From JAFMDF01 sp965222705 (GTDB lineage: Bacteria; Bacteroidota; Bacteroidia; Chitinophagales; Saprospiraceae): a stretch of 64,000 nucleotides of DNA. Below are positions 48,840 to 56,533 of the stretch, piece after piece (position 1 is the stretch's first letter; the number at the start of each line of letters is the position of its first letter). The translations under genes were made by a program, and so were the position numbers. Location of the stretch: positions 186,001-250,000 of the forward strand of contig CBDCUO010000035.1 in assembly GCA_965222705.1 (NCBI GenBank). Reading direction: 5' to 3'. Below the pieces are notes generated by a model, which was not told the DNA's origin, ran no database searches, and saw only the letters and a list, made by a program, of their open reading frames with translations.

Positions 48840-49963
48840 CTACTAAAAAAATACAAATGGTGGACCTTGTTGGTCAATACCATAAAATAAAATCTGAAGT
48901 AGATCGGGAAATCACAGAAGTATTGGAAACCGCTCATTTTATCAAAGGACCAAAGGTAGCTGCCTTTGAGCGAAATTTGGAAGCATATTTGGGTGTCAAT
49001 CACGTAATTTCCTGCGCCAATGGAACCGATGCCTTGCAAATCGCTATGATGGCCTTAAATCTACAACCAGGGGACGAAGTCATCGTTCCAGCGTTTACTT
49101 ATGTAGCTACGGCAGAAGTCATTGCCTTATTACAACTGACGCCAATCATGGTAGATGTTGACCTAAACACCTTTAATGTCGCTGCAGAGATCATTGAAAA
49201 AGCCATTACTCCTAAAACTAAAGCCATTGTCCCCGTTCATCTTTTCGGACAAAGTGCTAATATGGAAAAGATAATGGAAGTTGCTCGAAAACATCAACTA
49301 TATGTGATCGAAGATAATGCACAGGCCATTGGAGCAGATTTTACTTTCAAAAATGGCGTAGAAAAAAAAGCAGGAACAATCGGTCATATTGGTTGCACTT
49401 CTTTTTTCCCTTCCAAAAATTTGGGGTGTTATGGCGATGGGGGCGCAATCAGCAGCAACGATCCCGAACTGGCTACTAAAATACGGATGATTGCCAACCA
49501 CGGACAAGTCAAAAAATACCACCATAGCTTAATTGGCTGCAATTCCAGGCTAGACGCTATCCAGGCGGCTGTATTAAAAGTGAAGTTAAAATATCTCGAT
49601 GAATATATCGCTGCTCGACAGCAAGTCGCTGCTTATTATGACAAAGCTTTTGAGAGAATCTCTGAGTTAGTAACCCCCTTTAGACAGCCCAACTCAACCC
49701 ACGTTTTTCATCAATACACTTTATTGGTTAATAATGGAAAAAGAGATGCTTTAAAGAATTATTTAAATCACAGGGGCATCCCCTCTATGATTTATTACCC
49801 AATTCCACTATATAAACAACTGGCTTTTAAATCGTATTTTAGCGGTAACCCGTTTCCCGTTACGGAGTCCTTATGCCAATCCGTGCTTTCCTTGCCCATT
49901 CATACAGAAATGGATAGGGAAACCTTGGAATATATAATCAAAGGGGTACAATCATTTTTTTAA
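48827..49963 (+). CDS. wbpE: UDP-3-keto-GlcNAcA aminotransferase (WbpE-like)
   Basis: A DegT/DnrJ/EryC1/StrS PLP enzyme of 378 residues. 'CANGTDALQIAMMALNLQPGDEVI', 'VIEDNAQAIGAD' and PLP Lys197 in 'TSFFPSKNLGCYGDGGA' are clear. WbpE takes the 3-keto sugar made by WbpB and glutamate, and gives the 3-amino uronate plus 2-oxoglutarate. The pairing with a WbpB homologue directly downstream, and the overlap with the dehydrogenase upstream, support the assignment over other sugar aminotransferases. A Bacteroidota QdtB/DegT relative acting on another keto sugar is the alternative. Confidence 0.88.
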   Translation: METVATKKIQMVDLVGQYHKIKSEVDREITEVLETAHFIKGPKVAAFERNLEAYLGVNHVISCANGTDALQIAMMALNLQPGDEVIVPAFTYVATAEVIALLQLTPIMVDVDLNTFNVAAEIIEKAITPKTKAIVPVHLFGQSANMEKIMEVARKHQLYVIEDNAQAIGADFTFKNGVEKKAGTIGHIGCTSFFPSKNLGCYGDGGAISSNDPELATKIRMIANHGQVKKYHHSLIGCNSRLDAIQAAVLKVKLKYLDEYIAARQQVAAYYDKAFERISELVTPFRQPNSTHVFHQYTLLVNNGKRDALKNYLNHRGIPSMIYYPIPLYKQLAFKSYFSGNPFPVTESLCQSVLSLPIHTEMDRETLEYIIKGVQSFF

Positions 49964-50019
49964 ACCAGCAGTTGTTAAACTGAAAAATGCTGATTTTTGA
50001 ATTTTCAAATTAAACTTCC

Positions 50020-50988
50020 ATGAAAAATTTTGCCTTAATTGGTGCAGCAGGATATATCGCCCCTCGCCACATGCGCGCTATCAAAGATACGGACAATAAT
50101 TTGGTGGCGGCTATGGACAAATTTGACAGCGTAGGGATCATTGATAGTTATTTTCCTCAAGCCAGCTTTTTTACCGAATTTGAGCGATTTGATCGCCATA
50201 TTGATAAGCAAAGAAGAAAAGGAGAGAAAATTGACTATGTGAGTATTTGTACACCCAATTACCTGCACGATGCACATATTCGCTTTGGCTTGCGAAATCA
50301 GGCGGAGGTCATCTTGTGAAAAACCGTTGGTTTTAAACCCTTGGAATGTAGATGCTTTGGCAGAAATTGAGAAAGAAACGGGCAAAAGAATTTATAATAT
50401 CTTGCAATTAAGGCATCACAAAGCAATTCTTGATTTAAAAAACAAAATTGATACCGGCCCTCAAAATAAAATATATGACGTGGACCTTGCCTACTTCACT
50501 TCCAGAGGCAAATGGTATATGCAGTCCTGGAAAGGAGCCATAGAAAAATCAGGTGGCATTGCGACCAATATTGGTGTCCATTTTTATGATATGTTAACCT
50601 GGGTTTTTGGACCAGTTAAAAGAAATATTGTCCATTTGCACGACAAAGATCGGGCCGCAGGCTATCTCGACCTGGAAAAAGCCCGAGTGCGTTGGATTTT
50701 AAGCATTAATTATGACTATATTCCAGAGGCTGTAAAAGCAACTGGAAAACGCACTTATCGGTCTATCACGGTGGGAGGGCAAAGAGATAGAGTTTAGTGA
50801 TGGCTTTACCGACCTACACACTATCAGCTATCAAGAAATAATTGAAGGACGGTGGTTATGGAATTGCGCATGCCAAAACCTCCATTGAATTGGTACATGC
50901 CATTAGAAATGCTACGCCGGTTGGCATTCAGGGGGATTATCATCCTTTGCTAAAAAAAACTGAATCCAAGCCCGCTTTTGTTTATTAG
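50020..50988 (+). pseudogene. wbpB: UDP-GlcNAcA 3-dehydrogenase (WbpB/WlbA), three frameshifts
   Basis: A Gfo/Idh/MocA oxidoreductase. The N-terminus 'MKNFALIGAAGYIAPRHMRA', 'ASFFTEFERFDRH' and 'DYVSICTPNYLHDAHIRFGL' are close to WbpB. After correction 'CEKPLVLNPWN' follows, then 'YNILQLRHHKAI', 'GGIATNIGVHFYDMLTWVFG' and 'GYGIAHAKTSIELVHAIRNA'. Breaks are single extra bases at 50314-50315 (T), 50777-50779 (G run) and about 50849-50855 (G). The first falls exactly at the cofactor motif. Corrected length is about 321 residues, normal for the family. WbpB oxidises C3 of UDP-GlcNAcA with NAD+; homologues reoxidise NADH with 2-oxoglutarate. Base-call error and recent decay are both possible. Confidence 0.85.
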
Positions 50989-51032
50989 ACTTTTCCCAAA
51001 AAACAAATTCGTATATGAAAATATCTATTAAT

Positions 51033-51239
51033 AATGTCGTTTAGTTAAGGGCTGTATCTTGTTTGAATTTCGATAAAATTTGTCCAGTAATGGGAAATTA
51101 CTGGACAATCTAGCCCTATTACTGGATAATTTCCTTGTCCAGTAATGGGAAATTACTGGACAACCTAGCCCTATTACTGGATAATTTCCTATTATCCCGT
51201 AATTTTAGGGTAATATGTTCCCACTAACTAAACGACATT
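51033..51239. mobile_element. 207-bp MITE-like non-autonomous element
   Basis: The ends are perfect 15-bp terminal inverted repeats: AATGTCGTTTAGTTA at 51033-51047 and its reverse complement at 51225-51239. There is no coding capacity. The interior is mostly two 55-bp tandem repeats made of nested palindromes. The element lies between the wbpB stop and the lhgO start and could affect transcription of lhgO and fcl. No transposase gene is in the window, so it must be mobilised in trans. The IS family is inferred from duplication length only. Confidence 0.85.
51081..51190. repeat. Two 55-bp tandem repeats with nested palindromes
   Basis: Copy 1 is 51081-51135 and copy 2 is 51136-51190; I see one base difference (AATCTAG versus AACCTAG). 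Each contains CCAGTAAT facing ATTACTGG. CCCTATTACTGGA at the end of one unit faces TCCAGTAATGGG in the next. Any transcript through it could form long alternative hairpins. Confidence 0.85.
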
Positions 51240-51287
51240 ATATCTATTAATTCGAGCGTTCTTTTTTAATTTTTTTGAAAAAATCCA

Positions 51288-52493
51288 ATGAATTACGACA
51301 TTCTTATTACAGGGGCGGGAATAGTAGGCTTAGCTACCGCTTTTCGACTAATAGAAAAAGACCCGGTGCTAAAAATAGGAATTATTGAAAAAGAATCGGC
51401 GATCGCTCAGCATCAAAACCGGCAATAATAGCGGCGTCATCCATTCTGGCATTTACTATAGGCCCGGTTCTTTAAAAGCAAAAAATTGCCTGGAAGGCTA
51501 TGGGCAATTGTTAGCGTTTTGCGACGAACACAAAATAAACTATAATTTATGCGGTAAAATAATAGTCGCCAAAAATGAAAGCGAACTAGACGAACTACAA
51601 ATGATTTATGATCGAGGCAAAGCCAAAGGAATGGAACAATTGAGAATCATCGATCAAAAAAGCATTAAAAGCATTGAGCCGCATATTGAAGGAATCAAAG
51701 CCATACACGTTCCTCAAGCAGGGAATTATTGATTACAAAAAGGTCGCTCAAAAACTTAAACAATTATTGGAAGAAAAAAATTGTCAGTTTTTCTTTAATG
51801 CCAAAGTGACGGGCATTGAAGTTCTAAAGGATACGGTTAAAATTTTGACTACCTCTGGCAACTTTTTTACGACAAAACTTATTAACTGTACTGGCCTTTA
51901 TGCAGATAAACTAGCCAAGCTTTCCGGTGAAAAAATCAATTTTCAAATTCTTCCTTTTAGAGGCGAATATTACCAATTAAAATAAAAAATTGAGCGACTT
52001 GGTCAGGGGCTTAGTTTATCCAGTTCCTAATCCAGCATTTCCATTTCTAGGTGTTCATTTGACCAAAAAACTGGATAATTCTGTAGAAGCCGGCCCCAAT
52101 GCCGTATTGGCTTTCAAGCGGGAAGGCTATCATTTAAAAAATTTTAACTTAAAAGAATTTTGGGAAACTATCCGATACAGGGGTTTTCAAAAATTAGCGC
52201 GTAAATACACCAGCATTGGATTGAATGAGTTGCACCGCTCTATGTCTAAAAAGAAGTTTTTAAGCGAACTGCAAGGCTTCATTCCTTCTTTAAAATTGGG
52301 CGATATTCGCTATAAAAGCGCGGGGGTTCGGGCACAAGTTTGTGATGAACAGGGCAATTTAGTCGATGATTTTTTGATTTTACAAAATCAAAAAATCGTC
52401 AATGTTTGCAATGCGCCTTCTCCGGCGGCCACTAGTTGTTTAGCTATTGGGAATACGATCGCGCAAAGGGCATTGGAACCTATAAAAGTCTAA
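51288..52493 (+). pseudogene. lhgO: L-2-hydroxyglutarate oxidase, three frameshifts
   Basis: A FAD-dependent DAO-family enzyme that oxidises L-2-hydroxyglutarate to 2-oxoglutarate and passes electrons to the membrane quinone pool. The N-terminus 'MNYDILITGAGIVGLATAFRL' is the FAD Rossmann motif. After correction 'HQTGNNSGVIHSGIYYRPGSLKA' follows, then 'LPFRGEYYQLK', 'VRGLVYPVPNPAFPFLGVH', 'KSAGVRAQ' and 'VCNAPSPAATSCLAIG'. Breaks: one extra A at 51415-51418, one extra A at 51721-51725, and one extra base at about 51979-51990. Corrected length of about 400 residues is normal. It lies 300 bases after wbpB with the MITE between, and 17 bases before fcl. Confidence 0.87.
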
Positions 52494-52510
52494 CGATCAA
52501 ATTTAATCGT

Positions 52511-53451
52511 ATGAATAAAGAGGCAAAAATTTACGTTGCAGGACATCGAGGCATGGTTGGTTCTGCAATCAAAAGAAAACTGGAAAAAGAGGGTTATCAA
52601 AACCTCATTTACTGCACTTCCACCCAATTAGACTTGCGAAATCAGGAGGCAGTTACTACTTTCTTTGCCAAGAAAAACCCGAATATGTATTTTGGCCGCA
52701 GCCAAAGTCGGGGGGCATACTAGCTAATGATACTTATCGGGCAGATTTTTTATACGACAATTTAATGATACAAAATAATGTAATCTACAATGCCTATCTG
52801 CAAAAAGCTAAAAAACTCTTGTTTCTTGGTTCTTCTTGTATCTACCCCAAAATGGCTCCCCAGCCTTTGAAAGAAGAAGCACTATTGACGGGCCTGTTAG
52901 AACCCACCAATGAGCCTTATGCGATCGCTAAAATAGCAGGTATTAAAATGTGCGATGCCTTCAGAAGCCAGTACGGCTGCAATTTTATTTCTGCTATGCC
53001 TACAAACTTATATGGACCCAACGATAATTATGACCTGAAAAAATCCCATGTTTTGCCCGCCTTATTAAGAAAATTTATCGAAGCCAAAAGCGCTAAAAAG
53101 CCTTTTGTAGAAATTTGGGGTACAGGCAAACCTTTAAGGAATTTATGCACGTAGATGATCTAGCTGATGCTTGTTACTTCCTAATGAGGAATTTCGACGA
53201 ACCGGGCTTTGTAAATGTAGGGACGGGCGAAGAAATAAGCATAGCAGAATTTAGCCGGATTGATTAAAAAAATAGTAGGTTTTGAAGGGAAAATTCAATT
53301 AGATTTATCTAAACCAGACGGAACGCCCAGAAAGTTAATGAACAATGATAAGCTAGGCAATTTGGGGTGGAAATCCAGTATTTCACTTGAAAAAGGGGTG
53401 CAAATGGTCTATGAAGAAGTAAAATACCGATTTGAAGAAGTAGCGATTTGA
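52511..53451 (+). pseudogene. fcl: GDP-L-fucose synthase, five frameshifts
   Basis: An extended SDR that epimerises and reduces GDP-4-keto-6-deoxymannose to GDP-L-fucose with NADPH. 'IYVAGHRGMVGSAIKRKLE', 'LFLGSSCIYPKMAPQPLKEEALL', 'NEPYAIAKIAGIKMCDAF' (Tyr/Lys) and 'TNLYGPNDNYDL' are diagnostic. Breaks: one base missing near 52673-52681, one T missing at 52690-52693, one extra G at 52710-52715, one G missing at 53138-53139 and one extra A at 53259. Corrected, the protein is about 312 residues, full length. The partner gmd gene (GDP-mannose dehydratase) is not in the window. It is the last gene of the plus-strand block. Confidence 0.87.
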
Positions 53452-53526
53452 ATTTTGGGTATCAGCAAGTGCAATGGGAAAGAAAAAGATGCAAAACAAA
53501 ACCCAGCCAAAACCAGTAAAAATAAA

Positions 53527-53567
53527 AAAACCGCTTTGATTTAAATAAAAATAATCAAAGCGGTTTT
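53527..53567. terminator. Bidirectional rho-independent terminator
   Basis: A perfect 15-bp stem, AAAACCGCTTTGATT (53527-53541) with AATCAAAGCGGTTTT (53553-53567), and an 11-base loop. TTTT followed by CCTTTTT gives a T tract on the plus strand, and the mirror A-rich flank gives one on the minus strand. It sits between convergent genes fcl (ends 53451) and the PD40 protein (ends 53591) and can serve both. Confidence 0.88.
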
Positions 53568-53590
53568 CCTTTTTAAAGCTAATTTAACCC

Positions 53591-55462
53591 CTAATTCGTA
53601 CAGAAAAAGAATACATTTCCACAGGTTTTCATAAAATGCACATCGCAACCATTGACAGAAGAAACTCTAAAAGCTGCCAGGTATCGGTCATTTCGAGCAT
53701 CCAATTGAACGTATTTGGACCTGTTTCTGCTATATCCCATATTACCCACCATACCGTTTGGGATAGTCGTTTCGGTAAAACTATATTCACTTATATCCTC
53801 AAAACCATTGGGGTAGCCCATTGCCTTAAATAAATCATTCAGATAAGCTGCATCCCGTTTGCTGCGATCATAGCGTTTTTGTAACCTCTTATAAAAACCC
53901 GCGGCATCGAGGCTCTCTGCATTACCAAATTGCGGCCGAGAGCCTAAGGCAGAAATAACTTGTGGAGTCGCATCAAAGGGCAGGCTCAATATACCCGCAT
54001 CATGACAAGCACAAACAGGAGCAGTAGGCACCGGATTGGGAATTCTCAAAGTAACCACTGATGGAGTAGAACTAGAGCAATCAATCTCCGTAGCAGGCAA
54101 GGCAACCTTTTCAGATTCCAGATCATCTTTATAGGCGATTAATTCATAGTCTTCAAAACAACGAATACTAAAATTAAACTTGCCGCTTTCATCGGCAATA
54201 ACTTCCTTTTTTTCACCAGTAGTCAGATTATGCAAAATCACTTTGGAGCCAGGAACAACGACATTGCTGCCAATCCGCAATACATCGCCCGTAAGTTGGT
54301 AAGTACGAGGTATTAAGGGGACAATATATTCTTTTACCGCCGCCAATTCGGCTGCAGCTACTTCTTTACTCCAGGGTTCGTAGCCTTCCTTTTCTACCAT
54401 AATGGTATAATTTCTTCTAAAGGTAATTTCCGGCTCTGTATTACCATTGGCATCGGTTGTATAGTCTATCGTTGCGTTAGGGCCTACTATTTTTACCATT
54501 GCATTTTGCAACCTATTAGAGTTGGTGGCATCCTCAACTGCTAGTAATACCGGAACTTTATTAATTTTCCAACAGTAAATATCATCGCCCCCCTTTCCAC
54601 CTCCACGATTGGAAGTTAAATAACCGGACTCGCCATCTTCCAGCGTAACTAGGCCTATATCATCCGCAGGAGAGTTAAAGGGCGCACCTACATTTTCAGG
54701 GTTGGACCAGGTTCCTCCCTTCATTTCGGAAACAAAAATGTCCAATTGTCCTAAGCCACCAGGACGGTTGGAAGAAAAATACAATTTACCATCTGCTGCA
54801 ATGACCGGAAATATTTCATTTCCTGCCGTGTTAATTGCTGCGCCTAAGTTTTGAGGCGTTCCCCAATTGTCTCCTTGCCTTATGGATACATATAAATCCA
54901 TTCCCCCCTGTCCCTCAGGGCGATTAGAGGAAAAATACAGTTTTTGCCCATCCGGTGAAAGTGCGGGGTGGGTGGTTTCGTAGCCTTTAAGATTAAAGGG
55001 CAATTCGGTTACATTGACCCAAGCATTTTGATCGGATTTTTGAGCGGCAACTAGCTTTAAGGTCTTCCCATTTTCTCCACTTGACTTGTCATAATTTTGC
55101 GATAAAATCATTTGACTACCGGTGCTAGAAAAAGTGGGCGTGCCATAATTGTATTTGCTTTTTACCTCCCCAACAATAGCTACAGGTGGTTGAAATCCGC
55201 AATCCGAATCTATTCTTTTGGGTGCAAACCTTAAATTTTGAAAATAATCGCAGGTATTACATTTGTCCTCTTTGACACCAAATGTTTCTCCATTAGAAGA
55301 GGTAAACATGATGCCATCACCATAGGGAATAGCCAAAAATTCATTATGACCAGAGTTAATATCTTCAATATTGGTGATAGAAACTTCCTCCACTTCTATC
55401 TGGCCAAAAGCGGCCAATACAGAAAAGAGGAACAAGGAGATTAATATATTTTTTCTAATCAT
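53591..55462 (-). CDS. PD40-repeat secreted protein next to PorP/SprF
   Basis: 623 residues with a signal peptide ('ILISLFLFSVLAAFGQ'). Residues ~20-300 carry WD40-like PD40 repeats ('LYFSSNRPEGQGGMDLYVS', 'LYFSSNRPGGLGQLDIFVS', 'GYLTSNRGGGKGGDDIYCW'). Two carboxypeptidase-regulatory-like domains fill ~305-470. The last ~150 residues are a Cys-containing tail ('CACHDAG', 'NGCDVHFMKTCGNVFFFCTN'). It lacks the C-terminal OmpA domain that such proteins, including T9SS PorE, usually have. It lies 71 bases after porP in the same direction, so it probably works with the porin and adhesin upstream. Confidence 0.82.
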   Translation of the reverse strand: MIRKNILISLFLFSVLAAFGQIEVEEVSITNIEDINSGHNEFLAIPYGDGIMFTSSNGETFGVKEDKCNTCDYFQNLRFAPKRIDSDCGFQPPVAIVGEVKSKYNYGTPTFSSTGSQMILSQNYDKSSGENGKTLKLVAAQKSDQNAWVNVTELPFNLKGYETTHPALSPDGQKLYFSSNRPEGQGGMDLYVSIRQGDNWGTPQNLGAAINTAGNEIFPVIAADGKLYFSSNRPGGLGQLDIFVSEMKGGTWSNPENVGAPFNSPADDIGLVTLEDGESGYLTSNRGGGKGGDDIYCWKINKVPVLLAVEDATNSNRLQNAMVKIVGPNATIDYTTDANGNTEPEITFRRNYTIMVEKEGYEPWSKEVAAAELAAVKEYIVPLIPRTYQLTGDVLRIGSNVVVPGSKVILHNLTTGEKKEVIADESGKFNFSIRCFEDYELIAYKDDLESEKVALPATEIDCSSSTPSVVTLRIPNPVPTAPVCACHDAGILSLPFDATPQVISALGSRPQFGNAESLDAAGFYKRLQKRYDRSKRDAAYLNDLFKAMGYPNGFEDISEYSFTETTIPNGMVGNMGYSRNRSKYVQLDARNDRYLAAFRVSSVNGCDVHFMKTCGNVFFFCTN

Positions 55463-55533
55463 GATTGTTTTTTGTAAGAATGAAATGCTTAGAAAAGCCT
55501 AAAATTAAATGCTTTTTCTTTTCATTTCTATTT

Positions 55534-56448
55534 TTAAAAGAATCTTAAATCACTAATTTTTGTACTAAAGTTATTGAAAGCATAGGTAAGCATAAATTCT
55601 AGTGAACCATTAGAGTAGTTTTTTAACTCGCTGGTTGTAAAATCATAAGCCAGTCCTGCTCTCAAATTATTAGTCAACTGGTATTGAATCAAGCCGTCAA
55701 GGGAGTCTCCTAAGCGATAATTCAAACCCACCCACAATTTATCCATAAAAATTAAATTGGCATTTACATCTAATTCAAAAGGTGCGCCCTGATTAAAACT
55801 CACCAAAGCTCCTGGCATCAATCGAACATTACTGCTGAGGCTAGTTACAAAGCCTGTCATTAAGTAGTAGGTCCGGTACTTAGAAATGCCTTCATTTCTG
55901 TAAAAGGTCGAATTGAGCAATTGCGGGACAGAAAGACCAATATAAAAGCTATTATTATATTCAAAGTAAGCTCCCAAACCTACATTTCCTTTGACATCGG
56001 AAGAGCGGTCATTGGCGTTTAGAATGAAATTATCACCAGAATGAATGGGATTCGTTCTTGCCCAATCTGCTCGCCCCTGCTCCAGTTGTCCGCCAATCCC
56101 CAAAGCTAGTTTTCCTTTTTCGGATACATTAAAGCGGTAAGCATAGCTAATATCTAGAAAATTATTGGTGAAAATAGCGGCTTTATCCGTTGTAATGCCA
56201 ATGCCCAAACCGCCCCTTCCACACATGATAGGAGTATGAAAATTGGCGGTTGCCGTAGTAGGTGCTTTATCCAATCCCAGCCATTGATTTCTGTAAATGC
56301 CCGTAAGCACTGGCACACCGGCACTGCCAGCATAGGCTGGATTATAATTGAGTTTATTAAATAAATAATGGGTGTACTGCACATCGTTTTGTGCCAGGAG
56401 GGTCAAGCCAAAAAGTAAGAAGGCAGCAGTATATATAATTTTTTTCAT
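55534..56448 (-). CDS. porP: T9SS-associated outer membrane protein PorP/SprF
   Basis: 304 residues with a signal peptide ending 'LTLLAQ'. The start 'NDVQYTHYLFNKLNYNPAYAGS' and 'LTGIYRNQWLGLDKAPTTATANFH' are the family hallmark, followed by beta-barrel-like strands to the C-terminal Phe-Phe. SprF homologues are needed for secretion and attachment of their neighbouring type B sorted adhesins, such as SprB in Flavobacterium. The giant type B adhesin immediately upstream matches that arrangement. The region between them (85 bases) contains a strong hairpin. Confidence 0.94.
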   Translation of the reverse strand: MKKIIYTAAFLLFGLTLLAQNDVQYTHYLFNKLNYNPAYAGSAGVPVLTGIYRNQWLGLDKAPTTATANFHTPIMCGRGGLGIGITTDKAAIFTNNFLDISYAYRFNVSEKGKLALGIGGQLEQGRADWARTNPIHSGDNFILNANDRSSDVKGNVGLGAYFEYNNSFYIGLSVPQLLNSTFYRNEGISKYRTYYLMTGFVTSLSSNVRLMPGALVSFNQGAPFELDVNANLIFMDKLWVGLNYRLGDSLDGLIQYQLTNNLRAGLAYDFTTSELKNYSNGSLEFMLTYAFNNFSTKISDLRFF

Positions 56449-56482
56449 CTTATAAATTTTAATTATTTATTGATTACTGTTG

Positions 56483-56523
56483 AATCAAATGACTTTGGGG
56501 ATTCATCCAAAAGTCATTTGATT
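56483..56523 (-). promoter_or_regulatory. Intercistronic hairpin between adhesin and porP genes
   Basis: AATCAAATGACTTT (56483-56496) pairs perfectly over 14 bp with AAAGTCATTTGATT (56510-56523). It can extend by a GG/CC pair with one bulged A. On the minus strand no T tract follows, so it is more likely an mRNA stabiliser or attenuator than a full terminator. It starts about 10 bases after the adhesin stop codon. Confidence 0.55.
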
Positions 56524-56533
56524 GGCTAAATGA

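Larger units (their letters stand above)
51021..51251. repeat. 12-bp direct repeat (target-site duplication) flanking a MITE
   Basis: ATATCTATTAAT occurs at 51021-51032 and again at 51240-51251, directly outside the two terminal inverted repeats. A 12-bp duplication fits the 10-13 bp range known for IS4/IS231-type transposases. It indicates that the element arrived by transposition into a site that originally had one copy. Confidence 0.85.

Noticed and set aside
51081..51190. Tandem repeats considered as a CRISPR array
   Set aside because: Only two head-to-tail copies with no unique spacers, inside terminal inverted repeats; they are part of a MITE.
50020..53451. Reading the many short frames as separate small genes
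   Set aside because: Consecutive fragments carry successive motifs of single known enzymes (WbpB, LhgO, Fcl) and join by one-base corrections.
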